Below are positions 10,501 to 20,437 of a stretch of DNA of 64,000 nt, piece by piece. Made by a program: the position numbers and the translations under genes. Every line of letters begins with the position of its first letter. Position 1 is the stretch's first letter. The notes below the pieces were generated by a model that saw only the letters and a program-made list of their open reading frames with translations, was not told the origin of the DNA and did not search any database. The stretch is from Coxiellaceae bacterium (GTDB lineage: Bacteria; Pseudomonadota; Gammaproteobacteria; Coxiellales; Coxiellaceae): positions 62,001-126,000 of the forward strand of contig JARGPC010000001.1 in assembly GCA_029212885.1 (NCBI GenBank), given 5' to 3'.

Positions 10501-11212
10501 GTAGATACAAATCTTGAGCCTTTCGATTTAAACTCTCCTTAAGATCCATTTGCCTAAAGAAATCACCAACACCCATTGAACTATAATTTCTTAGATCGTT
10601 ATTTGTTTTTACATACAGCGAAAAAAAAGATCCAACAACATCATACGAAGCATGGTAAGTATTATACTTCTCCACCAAATCAATCAAACGAGCCCGTGAG
10701 TGCGAAGTTAATCTGCGCTTAAGACCAGAGAATTCCCCTTCCGACAACTGCAGAAGTTTCTCTTCCGCCGTTGTGACGGCTATCACCATACCACCAGTAA
10801 AAGGACGTTCACCAAACCGAAGAAAACCAAAGCAAATCTCATTAGCAACTTTCAATGCAGATTGAGGATAAAAATCCAAATCCCAAGCACCACTTTCAAT
10901 TGGATTCATCGCGATAACGTGTAAAGCTCTCATCACCCAATACAAACTATCAACTACAACCTTATCTACACTTTTACCTTCTTCATTATACTGCTGTCGA
11001 ATACGTTCATATTTACCATTGAACTGTGGCGACCACTCAGAGCGTTCAGACCATTCGCCTAGCATTTCTTGTATACACGCCCACTGTTGATCTGTTGTTA
11101 GCTCAGCCTCAACTCCGGCCTCACTCTTCGATTCAAGCACCCCTTCAGATAACTCATTGCGTGGAACATGCCCTCTCATTACTCCCCCCATCACACGCCC
11201 CGTCGCATGCAA
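7514..11212 (-). CDS. Internally duplicated ankyrin-repeat protein, candidate effector
   Basis: This 1232-residue protein is two tandem copies of one ~600-residue unit. Each copy opens with an acidic linker and TDQQW motif, continues with a helical domain of about 400 residues (landmarks LYWVMRALHVIAMNPIESGAW and LYWVMKALQVISMNPIESGAW in part), then three or four ankyrin repeats (about 455-560 and 1055-1160, e.g. GNTALHLAAERGYAKVVSLL) and a closing SPLALA...CLREYHAKH element. Ankyrin repeats bind proteins and are typical of effectors of intracellular bacteria. A (TCAGCC)4 run at about 9312 encodes the Glu-Ala linker of copy two. No Shine-Dalgarno precedes 11212; the internal ATG preceded by GGGGGAG, 11 codons in, may be the true start. 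The biochemical activity of the helical domain is unknown. Confidence 0.85.
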   Translation of the reverse strand: MHATGRVMGGVMRGHVPRNELSEGVLESKSEAGVEAELTTDQQWACIQEMLGEWSERSEWSPQFNGKYERIRQQYNEEGKSVDKVVVDSLYWVMRALHVIAMNPIESGAWDLDFYPQSALKVANEICFGFLRFGERPFTGGMVIAVTTAEEKLLQLSEGEFSGLKRRLTSHSRARLIDLVEKYNTYHASYDVVGSFFSLYVKTNNDLRNYSSMGVGDFFRQMDLKESLNRKAQDLYLLLNNTEFQNKLKLTDEEVLAWGCVESGEYSALSSEQVNRLFFTAIVCDPRDWSELFVRALRAVVDGVNASDAKKAQHEEAVLDQVSQLLRYYDSLQDESGERHTFDFGRLLFPMMHLPHTVHDALTFHDRFFISFDELLKLHPNPDEYNFDAIRRNKYAAEKAFRHGDVEWLRRFLQAGYHPRFLNELLTSFSSSFDRGGVVACKVLTLLLSQKHIDVNYIQSGDFQTALHRFASFGWDAAVEVMLGHDEVEINLRDAKGNTALHLAAERGYAKVVSLLMKRPDIAANLRDENGWTPLQHAVDRGYFEVVRMILSNARVPIDVAAHTVPAAYPEPKVLSPLALAEKGKNKEIIACLREYHAKHNAVISSFGLIPSVAADDSLVGVLESKAEAEAEAEPELTTDQQWDYIQQVSKEWPSSSVWHHISHSKLKRIQTQYREEKVDSVEVDSLYWVMKALQVISMNPIESGAWNLDFYPQSAFDVANEICFGFFKYGGLPCFGGMATFVTKAQSKLMELSKEQRSGLKHRLTSHSRACLVDLVGKYNTYHASYDVVGSFFSLYAKTDSDLRAFSFTLDDTPYSEQEVLCNNLCRKAQDLYLLLNNTEFQNKLKLTDEEVSAWARAELGEYSALSSEQVNRLFFTAIVCDPRDWSELFVSALRAVVDCVNASDAKKAQHEEAVLDQVSQLLRYYDSLQDESMEAVTFDFGRLLFPMMHFSHTVDEVLKLHDRLRISLDVLLKLNPHPEKYKFESLRFKRLAAKKALLHADVEWLRLIVQTGLSASDLNGLLSEFSGMDSGKKSARFAFVRFFLSQEAIDVNYIQDTDCMTVLHQFADFGCATEAEVMLGDRRTNVNARDEHGMTALHHAVESDSADVVSLLMARADIDANMRDEEGWTPLQYAVKRGNFGVVRKILSCAREPINVTERTEPAPYHEPRVASPLALAKKSKNKKIVECLRKYHAKHYGSTCLPGLFSPVAGGVVEASTDKSCCASRCTVS

Positions 11213-11290
11213 AAATATTATAAACTATAGCCATCGATTATTTATTGTAATGGAAAAGAAGGGTTAGTACAAATTTAACTCAGAATTTCA

Positions 11291-11315
11291 CCCCGCACTT
11301 GGTGCGGGATGACAG
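11291..11315. repeat. Dispersed GC-rich palindrome (CCCGCAC/GTGCGGG)
   Basis: Arms CCCGCAC (11292-11298) and GTGCGGG (11302-11308) with a TTG loop are followed by ATGACA. It lies between pyrG and the ankyrin gene. The ATGACA tail and layout match the palindromes near 34.79, 51.30 and 53.90 kb. It could end transcription of pyrG, but no T-run follows. Confidence 0.55.
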
Positions 11316-11325
11316 CAGCCAAATA

Positions 11326-13027
<1,702 letters not shown>

Positions 13028-13131
13028 TTAATACTACCAGAGTCATGCCCTTCACTCCAGAAATATATTTGCACAATTGCTAATGCCTGCTACCATGATC
13101 GCGGTTTATATGAATTAGAACTGGAGATTAC

Positions 13132-13365
13132 ATGCGACATTATGCTGATGAAACAAAGAGTAACGCAGCAGAACAACCCGCTGACGAAACAAAAGCAGCG
13201 CCGCAGCCAATCTTCGGCCATGGTTTTTTTCCTCACCCTATCCCACACCAACCAGGCAATGCCGCCATACCACCACACGCTGGTGCGGGCGCACCACCGG
13301 CAGCAGCCGACCATGGCGGTGTCGGCGAGTATAAAGCCGGTGTCGATGGCCCATATCCCGGATAA
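13132..13365 (+). CDS. Small Pro/Ala/Gly-rich hypothetical protein
   Basis: A 77-residue frame with GGAG seven bases upstream of its ATG. The protein is low in complexity: charged for the first 20 residues, then rich in Pro, Gly, Ala and His (FGHGFFPHPIPHQPG, AGAGAPPAAADHGG). There is no signal peptide and no recognisable domain. An overlapping 94-residue frame at 13142 has no ribosome site and odd composition, so this frame is preferred. It opens a run of three short, disordered, same-strand proteins before gltX. Function unknown. Confidence 0.5.
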   Translation: MRHYADETKSNAAEQPADETKAAPQPIFGHGFFPHPIPHQPGNAAIPPHAGAGAPPAAADHGGVGEYKAGVDGPYPG

Positions 13366-13488
13366 AATAAAGTCCGTCCTTGCTCATAATCAACAAGTTA
13401 CTAGCCTCACAATTATTTGTACATAGTGTACGTTTTTGATACAATTCAGTCATATTTTAATTGTGTGAATAACTGAGAGAATGTAGAG

Positions 13489-14037
13489 ATGTCACGTGAA
13501 AATATTGTTGAATTAACCCCTGAAGAAAAAGAACTACTAGCTGATACATTAAACGAATACGGACAAGATGATACCCCCCTTACCGCAGCAGAGCAAAAAG
13601 AAGCCGATGCTGTTGCGAATGGCTCATTAATGGCTGAGTGGCTAGCCAAACCCGAAAATGCAGCTGCGTTAAACGATCTTGCCGACCTGATTAAAGTAAT
13701 CGCTACGATCCCAGAGGTTCTCTCTGAAGAAGAACGCGCCGAGGCCTACGCAATGAGCGACCCTGAAACCACAAAGCAACTCATTGAGATTCTACGAAAT
13801 CCAGTTAATGCGCCCACACTACTAAATACACCAGATAAAATTGCCGCACTAGCAGACTTACTATCAACAATTGGTTACGTTGCTGCTCCAGAACCCACTG
13901 CCGCACCGTACTCCCCCGCATCAGCTGCTGCTGCGATAGGTACATTTGCTCCAACCGGAGGCAGCGCCGCTGCTGCAACCTCTGAACCAGTACCACAAGA
14001 AAGCGATGACGCAACTCCAGTAACACCGCGCCGCTAA
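13489..14037 (+). CDS. Hypothetical acidic helical protein with Ala/Pro-rich tail
   Basis: A 182-residue soluble protein. Residues 1-125 look helical and acidic (TPEEKELLADTLNEYG, NAAALNDLADLIKVIATIP, NAPTLLNTPDKIAALADLL), suggesting a small helical-repeat domain. The last 55 residues are rich in Ala, Pro, Ser and Thr and look disordered. It has no signal peptide or membrane segment. It is followed 20 nt later by another disordered protein and the two are probably cotranscribed. No family is recognised. Confidence 0.75.
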   Translation: MSRENIVELTPEEKELLADTLNEYGQDDTPLTAAEQKEADAVANGSLMAEWLAKPENAAALNDLADLIKVIATIPEVLSEEERAEAYAMSDPETTKQLIEILRNPVNAPTLLNTPDKIAALADLLSTIGYVAAPEPTAAPYSPASAAAAIGTFAPTGGSAAAATSEPVPQESDDATPVTPRR

Positions 14038-14057
14038 TACCAACCAAAGAGAATACT

Positions 14058-14552
14058 ATGTCACGCAGAAGAGTAACAAGAAATTTAGATGGAACTCGAA
14101 CCGTCGTTGAAATTGATCAAGACGGTAAAGAATTTGAAGTCCCATCAGAGGAAAAGCTGGCGCGAAATACGCCTTCAGATCCACGCGTAAGAGTAACCAC
14201 TTACCCAATAGACGATGACGGCTCAAGGCCTGCACGAGGAACAACAGCCTCTCAGTTTGCTACATCAAGTCCACGCCCTAACGTATACTCCAGACAGCGC
14301 CCACCAACACCACCACCGCGCTCAAGCAGTTACACCCACCCACTGTTTGCTAGAAGAACTGAACCCAACCCAACAACTAGCAATGATCCATTTGCTGGAG
14401 TGCCCTTTACACCCGACTCTCCTAGCTCAACGCTTTCAATTGTCTCTGATGATTCAGCTGCGACTTCTAGCGTTGATAGTAGTGGCCCAGCAGACGAAAA
14501 GGACTACGAAGACAAACCGGGCGGCATTGACTTACCTCGACCCAATAGATAA
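14058..14552 (+). CDS. Hypothetical disordered Ser/Pro-rich protein
   Basis: A 164-residue hydrophilic protein. The first ~35 residues (RRRVTRNLDGTRTVVEIDQ) look like a short beta hairpin element. The rest is rich in Ser, Thr, Pro and Arg (PPTPPPRSSS) and ends in an acidic stretch. GAGAAT precedes the ATG. It lies 20 nt after the previous gene. Such a composition is common among secreted proteins of host-associated bacteria, but nothing here proves secretion. Confidence 0.7.
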   Translation: MSRRRVTRNLDGTRTVVEIDQDGKEFEVPSEEKLARNTPSDPRVRVTTYPIDDDGSRPARGTTASQFATSSPRPNVYSRQRPPTPPPRSSSYTHPLFARRTEPNPTTSNDPFAGVPFTPDSPSSTLSIVSDDSAATSSVDSSGPADEKDYEDKPGGIDLPRPNR

Positions 14553-14624
14553 AAATACGGTTTATAAATCGTCGATTTCTTGCTAGCATGAGCCTCTTTT
14601 ATAGCCATTAAATAGAGAACACTC

Positions 14625-16043
14625 ATGAGCTCATCTGATCGACGCACAAGAAGTCGCTTTGCCCCAAGCCCTACCGGCCACTTGCATATAGGCAGCGCCA
14701 GAACCGCCTTATTTGCCTACCTGTACGCCAAGCATTTCAACGGTGACTTTATCTTACGCATTGAAGATACCGACCGTGAGCGCTCTACAGATGAATCTGT
14801 GCAAGCGATTATCGATACCATGAACTGGATGGGCATGGAATATGATGAAGGCCCGCTTTACCAAACCCAGCGCTTTGATCGTTATGCTGAAGTACTGCAA
14901 CAGCTATTAGATCAAGGCAAGGCCTATAAATGCTATTGCTCAAAAGAACGCATTGATCAACTGCGTGAGCAACAAATGGCTGACAAACAAAAGCCACGTT
15001 ATGATGGCCACTGCCGTGATTTACAAACCCCACCGAGTGATGACGCACCTTTTGTTGTGCGCTTTAAAAACCCCACCGAAGGCACGGTAGAATTCGACGA
15101 TCAAGTCAAAGGGAAAATCAGCGTCGCTAATAGCGAGCTCGATGACTTAATTATCGCTCGAACTGATGGCACCCCCACCTATAACTTCACCGTGGTGATC
15201 GATGATCTTGATATGAATATCACCGAAGTGATTCGTGGTGATGATCATGTGAATAACACACCGCGCCAAATTAATATTTTTAAAGCGCTCGATGCCACAC
15301 CGCCTCACTATGCACACGTTACAACTATTTTGGGTGAAGACGGTAAACGCTTATCCAAACGTCATGGTGCTACTAATGTGATGGAATACCGCGACCAAGG
15401 TATTTTACCCGAAGCATTAATCAACTTTGTGGCACGACTAGGCTGGTCACACGGTGATCAAGAAATCTTTTCTAAACAAGAATTGATAGACCTGTTCGAC
15501 CCCAACCATATCAATAATTCAGCCGCACAAATGAATACCGACAAGCTGCTGTGGCTAAACCAACATTATATGAAAACCTTACCCGCCGATTACGTCGCTG
15601 AAGCCTTGCAACATCAATTTGATCTATTAAACCTTGATAGCAACAACGGCCCAGCACTAACTGACTTACTGGCCGTGCAAGCAGAGCGCTTTAAAACCTT
15701 AAAAGAATTAGCTGAAGGCAGCCGCTATTTTTATGCGGATGTTAACGAATACGATGAAAAAGCCGCACGCAAACAGCTAACAACCGACAGTTCTTTTATT
15801 CTTCAATGGCTGCATCAACAGTTCAGTGAACTGACTGATTGGGCAGCAGAACCGCTGCATGATATCGTCAAAAATGCCGGCGAACACTTTGACGTTAAGC
15901 TCGGCAAAGTGGCGCAACCCATTCGTGTATCGATGACGGGTAATACCGTATCACCACCGATTGATATCACCCTGCAAATGCTAGGTCGTGAAAAAGTGTT
16001 GCATCGCTTACAGCAAGCGATTAACTTTATTGAGTCAAACTAG
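14625..16043 (+). CDS. gltX: Glutamyl-tRNA synthetase
   Basis: A class I synthetase of 472 residues that charges tRNA-Glu with glutamate. The HIGH-type motif is in APSPTGHLHIGSARTALF and the KMSKS-type motif in EDGKRLSKRHGA. A probable zinc-site region is CYCSKERIDQLREQQ with a later HCR. The C-terminal anticodon-binding helical domain is complete. Length and start are normal. The methyltransferase gene follows after 17 nt. The tRNA-Glu it would charge is encoded at 24.3 kb on the other strand. Confidence 0.97.
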   Translation: MSSSDRRTRSRFAPSPTGHLHIGSARTALFAYLYAKHFNGDFILRIEDTDRERSTDESVQAIIDTMNWMGMEYDEGPLYQTQRFDRYAEVLQQLLDQGKAYKCYCSKERIDQLREQQMADKQKPRYDGHCRDLQTPPSDDAPFVVRFKNPTEGTVEFDDQVKGKISVANSELDDLIIARTDGTPTYNFTVVIDDLDMNITEVIRGDDHVNNTPRQINIFKALDATPPHYAHVTTILGEDGKRLSKRHGATNVMEYRDQGILPEALINFVARLGWSHGDQEIFSKQELIDLFDPNHINNSAAQMNTDKLLWLNQHYMKTLPADYVAEALQHQFDLLNLDSNNGPALTDLLAVQAERFKTLKELAEGSRYFYADVNEYDEKAARKQLTTDSSFILQWLHQQFSELTDWAAEPLHDIVKNAGEHFDVKLGKVAQPIRVSMTGNTVSPPIDITLQMLGREKVLHRLQQAINFIESN

Positions 16044-16060
16044 CAAAAGGACTAACAAGG

Positions 16061-17005
16061 ATGTCAGAGCCAATAGATAGCCAGCGATTAATATCGCATC
16101 AAAACGGTAACGGTGATTTGCAACAAGCCATGGATAAGCTGGCGGATCAAATCAAACAGCAAGGCGATACAGCTGAAGCTACCGTGGCACAACGACTCGA
16201 TTATCTACAGCAGCTCAGCGAATTTGACTTTGGTCGCTTCCTAATTATTAACCAAGGCATTAACGGCTATTGGACACACTACATGCTGACCCACCCATGG
16301 TTCGGCAAAAAGTCTGGCAATAATCAAGCAGGTGAGCCTTTGAGTGAAATGGAAACGTTTCTGCTCAACTCACCAATTTTACTCGCCACACAACAACGCT
16401 TTGAAATATTTTTACAGCAAAATCAAACAGCAGTAAAAAATGGCGCCGTACTCGCATCAGTGCCATGCGGCCTATTGGGCGAATTATTATACTTAGACTA
16501 CAACGGCATCGATGATATTACATTAGTCGGCTTAGATTACGACCCCGATGCATTACATGACGCAAAGCTTCTCGCTGAAAAAAAAGGCATCACCCAATTT
16601 ATTGAGCTGCAACAAACCGATGCCTGGCAACTAAGTAACGACAATCGCTTTGACTTACTATCGAGCAATGGACTCAACATTTACGAACCAGATGATAACA
16701 AAGTCACCGACCTCTATCGCCAATTTTATAACGCATTAAAACCAGGCGGTAAATTGGTCACCAGTTACGTCACCCCACCCCCACACTTATGTGATAATTG
16801 CGAATGGGAACTAAGCAACATCAATCTACAAGATGGACTGAAACAAAAAGCCATTTATCTCGATACGTTACAAGCCAAGTGGCAATGCTTTCGCTCAACT
16901 GAAACAACAACACAACAATTAACTGAGGCTGGTTTTAAGCAGTTACAATTCTTTCCTGATGATGGCCACTTATTTCCAACCGTTACAGCAATCAAACCCA
17001 ACTAA
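16061..17005 (+). CDS. Class I SAM-dependent methyltransferase
   Basis: A 314-residue protein. The N-terminal ~125 residues are helical. A Rossmann methyltransferase core follows: LASVPCGLLGELLYLDY (motif I, with PCG in place of the usual GxG), LVGLDYDPDALHDAK (motif II acidic residue) and LLSSNGLNIYEPDD (motif IV), then LKPGGKLVTSYVTPPP. The substrate cannot be told from sequence. It sits 17 nt after gltX and 15 nt before tspO with good ribosome sites (AAAGGA), so it is probably in an operon with both. Confidence 0.8.
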   Translation: MSEPIDSQRLISHQNGNGDLQQAMDKLADQIKQQGDTAEATVAQRLDYLQQLSEFDFGRFLIINQGINGYWTHYMLTHPWFGKKSGNNQAGEPLSEMETFLLNSPILLATQQRFEIFLQQNQTAVKNGAVLASVPCGLLGELLYLDYNGIDDITLVGLDYDPDALHDAKLLAEKKGITQFIELQQTDAWQLSNDNRFDLLSSNGLNIYEPDDNKVTDLYRQFYNALKPGGKLVTSYVTPPPHLCDNCEWELSNINLQDGLKQKAIYLDTLQAKWQCFRSTETTTQQLTEAGFKQLQFFPDDGHLFPTVTAIKPN

Positions 17006-17020
17006 TAAAAGGCATTACCA

Positions 17021-17494
17021 ATGAATAAAAAACACGCTGCCATGCCCTGCATTATTTGGGTAATAATTTGCTTAATAATTTCCGGGCTAGCCGGCTGGGC
17101 CAGCGCCACTCATGTCAATACGTGGTATATCACCTTACACAAACCATGGTTTCAACCACCGGCTTGGGTATTTGGCCCCACGTGGACTCTGCTCTACATT
17201 ATGATTGGTATTGCCGGTGGGTTGTTATGGCATAACCGCCAATCACAACCAACAGCAATGAAAGTTTATATTTTGCAATTAGCGCTTAACTTTGCCTGGT
17301 CATTTATTTTCTTTGTCGGCCAATCAATTGGCTGGGCATTGGTGGATATCGTCGTATTGTGGCTAGCCATTGGCTGGACAGTTGTCGCCAGCTTCCACAG
17401 CAGCAAAGCAGCCGCTTGGTTACTTATACCTTATTGGTTATGGGTAACGTTCGCCACACTGCTCAATGCCAGCCTATGGTTTTTAAATCATTGA
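17021..17494 (+). CDS. tspO: TspO/MBR family membrane protein
   Basis: A 157-residue protein with five transmembrane helices. It has the family signature PWFQPPAWVFGPTWTLLY in the loop and second helix, and Trp-rich helices after it. TspO proteins bind porphyrins and sterol-like ligands and act in stress or tetrapyrrole handling; mitochondria have a homologue. The start has AAAGG at good spacing. The 3' end overlaps the convergent gene at 17483 by 12 nt. Confidence 0.93.
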   Translation: MNKKHAAMPCIIWVIICLIISGLAGWASATHVNTWYITLHKPWFQPPAWVFGPTWTLLYIMIGIAGGLLWHNRQSQPTAMKVYILQLALNFAWSFIFFVGQSIGWALVDIVVLWLAIGWTVVASFHSSKAAAWLLIPYWLWVTFATLLNASLWFLNH

Positions 17495-18292
17495 GCGATG
17501 ACGTTTAGGATTGGCGAGGTATTTTTTATAAAATACTTTGCCACTGCACTGGCCTACTTTACGCATCCAATATTGGTAATCCGATTTTTTCATGTTTTTT
17601 GGCATCATCGGCGCCAAATGTTTATAGCATCGGCGAATTTGACGAGGCATTAGCTTTTCACAGCGCTGTTGATCTATATTAGCACTCTTCATACGCGGCG
17701 CCAGCCTAGGGTTAGTTAAGAAACGATGACAAATAGCAATGGAAGCACGCGAGTTCATCACAGAGCCTTTAACCAATGATTGTTGCATACCAATATGCTG
17801 CAACGTGGCGGTCAAGAATCCTGCCCAAAAAATAAATATAAATGTACTGATACAAATAACCCACACCCGAGCACCACCATTAATGCCAGCGTTAGCACGC
17901 TGTATACGTTGATGCTTACATGCATTAAACCATTCTCGATTCGACGCACCATAGAGCGACAAAGTAATCAATAACTTTAATGCTACAGCTCCCAATGCAA
18001 TCCAAAGCGCAATAGAAAAACCCGTCAAAAACGAAACGATAATTGAGGCGATTATACTAATAATTGATAACACCACATAAAGATGCACCGTCCAGCGCCG
18101 ACCAGTATAAAACCCACATAAAAATAAAAACATCACATACAAACCAAACAACGCATTGTATCGGTAGCTACCCAACTGCTCACCGGGAACAAGGTGTGAG
18201 GCGAACAGAAAATAAAGACAGTAAGCCACCGTAATAATGGCAAGCAAAGTAATAACTGTGATTACAGCTTTTGGTCTTAGTAGGTGCTGCAT
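17483..18292 (-). CDS. Hypothetical membrane protein with basic C-terminal domain
   Basis: A 269-residue protein. Four or so hydrophobic helices occupy residues 8-115, and a fifth (WVICISTFIFIFWAGFLTA) is near 150. The final ~100 residues are soluble and rich in Arg, Lys, Met and Cys (CEKLMPRQIRRCYKHLAPMM), with four spaced cysteines. I recognise no family. It is convergent with tspO and overlaps its end. Frame length and membrane pattern support a real gene. Confidence 0.7.
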   Translation of the reverse strand: MQHLLRPKAVITVITLLAIITVAYCLYFLFASHLVPGEQLGSYRYNALFGLYVMFLFLCGFYTGRRWTVHLYVVLSIISIIASIIVSFLTGFSIALWIALGAVALKLLITLSLYGASNREWFNACKHQRIQRANAGINGGARVWVICISTFIFIFWAGFLTATLQHIGMQQSLVKGSVMNSRASIAICHRFLTNPRLAPRMKSANIDQQRCEKLMPRQIRRCYKHLAPMMPKNMKKSDYQYWMRKVGQCSGKVFYKKYLANPKRHRSMI

Positions 18293-18395
18293 GGTTAGCT
18301 CCGGCTTATAATTGGCTCAGTGCTAGCCATTATAGTACACCGCTGGACAGTATTATGATGAAGGTACACCATTACCGCTATAGCTATTAGAAGCC

Positions 18396-19406
18396 TTAAG
18401 CCACACCCCGGCTAGGAATCACGGATTGCTGCTCTTCACTTACTTCAACTTGTCGCTGCGCAAGCTTACGAGACGTACCTACCATAGCATCAGCAGATGC
18501 TGCTACCGATTCGTGCTGATAATCAAACGCCGCAAGAACCTCTTCACGACCCTTGCCACTGTATGCAACTAATCGGCCCAACTCCTCTTGTTGAGTTGAC
18601 TCATCTAATTGCTTTAATGCATCAACGAGCGCATGCTGACATACCGCCAACGACTTACCATCACAACTGCCTTCAAATGCAGCAATACCTACGGCTACTT
18701 TCAAACGATTCAATTGATGCGCTGCTTTTTCAAGCTCTGTAATTGTTGTGACGACTTCAGCATCGTTATTGGCACCAGCCGCATAAGCATCTTTAGAAAA
18801 TTCGCTCAGCGCCTTAACTGGTGATACAGACAAATCAGAGCTCGCCTGTTGCTTAACTTCAGCGGCAGCTGCGTGTTCTGGCGCTGGCGGTAAAGCTGGC
18901 ATAGCGTCATCACGCAATGCTCTCGCTATTGAATGAAATAAGCAGTTATTGCCTTGCCCGGATGCATGTCCTTTAAATGTAAAATGAGCATTGTTATGAT
19001 TATCTATCGTAAACTGAGGGCGATTAGTAGCGGCCACGTAAACTGATTCTGTATCTTGCAATTGCCCGCTTTTTCTAAAATTGACATCAAGTGATACCCC
19101 CAACATCTCACCCATAGCGGCCATCATCACATGATCACCGAACACGGCTTGCGAGCGATTTTGAATATAAGTATCAATAGTACGATAGCTTGGCTCCACA
19201 CCAGCTAATGCTTCTTGCACATAATAAAACTCTTGGCGAAATGCTTGAGACACCGGGCCACTACCCTCTTTCAAATGCATCAACACCATCTGTCGTAATT
19301 GCTGGCCGAGCAACAATTGAAACTGTGTATCACTAAGGTTTCTTAGTTGCGCATTAGTCACACCAAGCTTATTTAACACCGCTAATGACTGGTTATGTGT
19401 TGGCAT
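18396..19406 (-). CDS. OTU-like cysteine protease with permuted catalytic order, candidate deubiquitinase
   Basis: A 336-residue protein. In ordinary OTU proteases the Cys motif (GDGNCLFRAI-like) comes first and the His motif (NHY-like) last. Here FGDHVMMAAMGEMLGVSL (the OTU W/FGD...A...A helix region, from about residue 89) comes first. FTIDNHNNAHF follows with His141, and GQGNNCLFHSIARAL with Cys155 comes after that. The order is therefore circularly permuted while the pieces remain recognisable. OTU enzymes cleave ubiquitin chains; bacteria use them as host-directed effectors, which would suit this organism. The helical C-terminal part (200-336) has no known family. The start at 19406 is preferred because GAGGTG precedes it; an ATG at 19418 would add four residues. 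Activity is a prediction. Confidence 0.65.
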   Translation of the reverse strand: MPTHNQSLAVLNKLGVTNAQLRNLSDTQFQLLLGQQLRQMVLMHLKEGSGPVSQAFRQEFYYVQEALAGVEPSYRTIDTYIQNRSQAVFGDHVMMAAMGEMLGVSLDVNFRKSGQLQDTESVYVAATNRPQFTIDNHNNAHFTFKGHASGQGNNCLFHSIARALRDDAMPALPPAPEHAAAAEVKQQASSDLSVSPVKALSEFSKDAYAAGANNDAEVVTTITELEKAAHQLNRLKVAVGIAAFEGSCDGKSLAVCQHALVDALKQLDESTQQEELGRLVAYSGKGREEVLAAFDYQHESVAASADAMVGTSRKLAQRQVEVSEEQQSVIPSRGVA

Positions 19407-19487
19407 ATGGCACCTCATAAATAAATCGATTTACTGACTGAACACTATTATATAGATCTAACCTTTAGCAAACCTTAAATCACCACC

Positions 19488-19940
19488 TTAGCGGTATTGT
19501 GATTTTTGATACAAGTCTAGCGACACGTCTGATATCTCATATTTTATTTGCCAAATCAATCGACTACGCTGCAATGAGCTCAGCTGACGCAAATTCACCA
19601 GCAACCATGCTTGCTGCTTATTGTGATCATTTGAATAGGCTACACAGGCCAGACCCCGGGTATGACAAGATCCAGGTAAACATTTGTGACAAGCTAAGTA
19701 GCCGTTCCTGCACTTTAACCACAGATCACCATGACTATCGATGAACATTGCCACCACAGCCGTGGGCCATATCCGCCAACTGTGCATCAATTGAAAATGC
19801 AACCAACACCCCAGCACCACAGCAATCACCATCAACTGTAACCACCATGACCATAAGCTATCCAACGTAACCCACGCCAAGGCAGCAGCTAAACAGGAAG
19901 AAATCAAAAAGAACGACCGCGCACTGCGCAGCCGAATCAA
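19488..19940 (-). CDS. YgfX-like small membrane protein
   Basis: A 150-residue protein with two hydrophobic helices near residues 10-50 and a soluble C-terminal part (LWLKCRNGYLACHKCLPGS, then LLVNLRQLSSLQRSRLIW). Size, two-helix layout and the Leu/Arg-rich end resemble the YgfX (CptA) family of inner-membrane proteins; that link is tentative. The start is TTG, overlapping the stop of sixA as TTGA, so the two are translationally coupled. The four cysteines in the middle segment are unusual. Confidence 0.6.
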   Translation of the reverse strand: MIRLRSARSFFLISSCLAAALAWVTLDSLWSWWLQLMVIAVVLGCWLHFQLMHSWRIWPTAVVAMFIDSHGDLWLKCRNGYLACHKCLPGSCHTRGLACVAYSNDHNKQQAWLLVNLRQLSSLQRSRLIWQIKYEISDVSLDLYQKSQYR

Positions 19941-20437
19941 AACATGCTGCCCGATTTATCACCGGCGCATTGTGCAGGCACAATCGTTGGCTTTAGCAAC
20001 CACGACACATTCCACAACTGTCCCTCAAATTGATGCAGGCAAATAATAGAACCTGGTGCAAAATTAATAATCGGCTGGAATTCATCGTTCAGGATTAAGG
20101 CACTAACCAACTTGGATAAAAACGGTAAATGACTAACAAGCAAGGTATCATCATGCCATTGTCGGATATTCTCAACCATCTCGGTCACTGGATCCATCTC
20201 ATCCAAACCGCAATTGCATTGTGTTGTTTGGCCAACACCCATAGCTTTGGCCACAATATCGGCTGTTTGTATAGCACGCAAACGACAGCTAGACATAATA
20301 TGATCTGCTTTGATATTACAGCGCACAAGATGGGCAGCAATATTACCAACGTCCTCACGGCCTTTATCTGACAAAGGACGTTCCGCGTCTTCGGCACCAG
20401 GCAAAGCCTCACCGTGACGCATGCAATACAGCTTCAT
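19937..20437 (-). CDS. sixA: Phosphohistidine phosphatase SixA
   Basis: A 166-residue member of the histidine phosphatase (phosphoglycerate mutase-like) superfamily. The catalytic RHG is in MKLYCMRHGEA, SSCRLRAIQTADIVA carries the second Arg, and LLVSHLPFLSKLV holds the second His. SixA removes phosphate from histidine phosphotransfer domains such as ArcB. The protein is close to E. coli length. TTGGAG precedes the ATG. It overlaps the YgfX-like gene by 3 nt and is divergent from the MFS gene. Confidence 0.92.
   Translation of the reverse strand: MKLYCMRHGEALPGAEDAERPLSDKGREDVGNIAAHLVRCNIKADHIMSSCRLRAIQTADIVAKAMGVGQTTQCNCGLDEMDPVTEMVENIRQWHDDTLLVSHLPFLSKLVSALILNDEFQPIINFAPGSIICLHQFEGQLWNVSWLLKPTIVPAQCAGDKSGSMF

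Noticed and set aside
13142..13426. 94-codon frame overlapping the small Pro-rich gene
   Set aside because: No ribosome site at its start and Gln/Thr-rich nonsense-like composition; the 13132 frame has GGAG.
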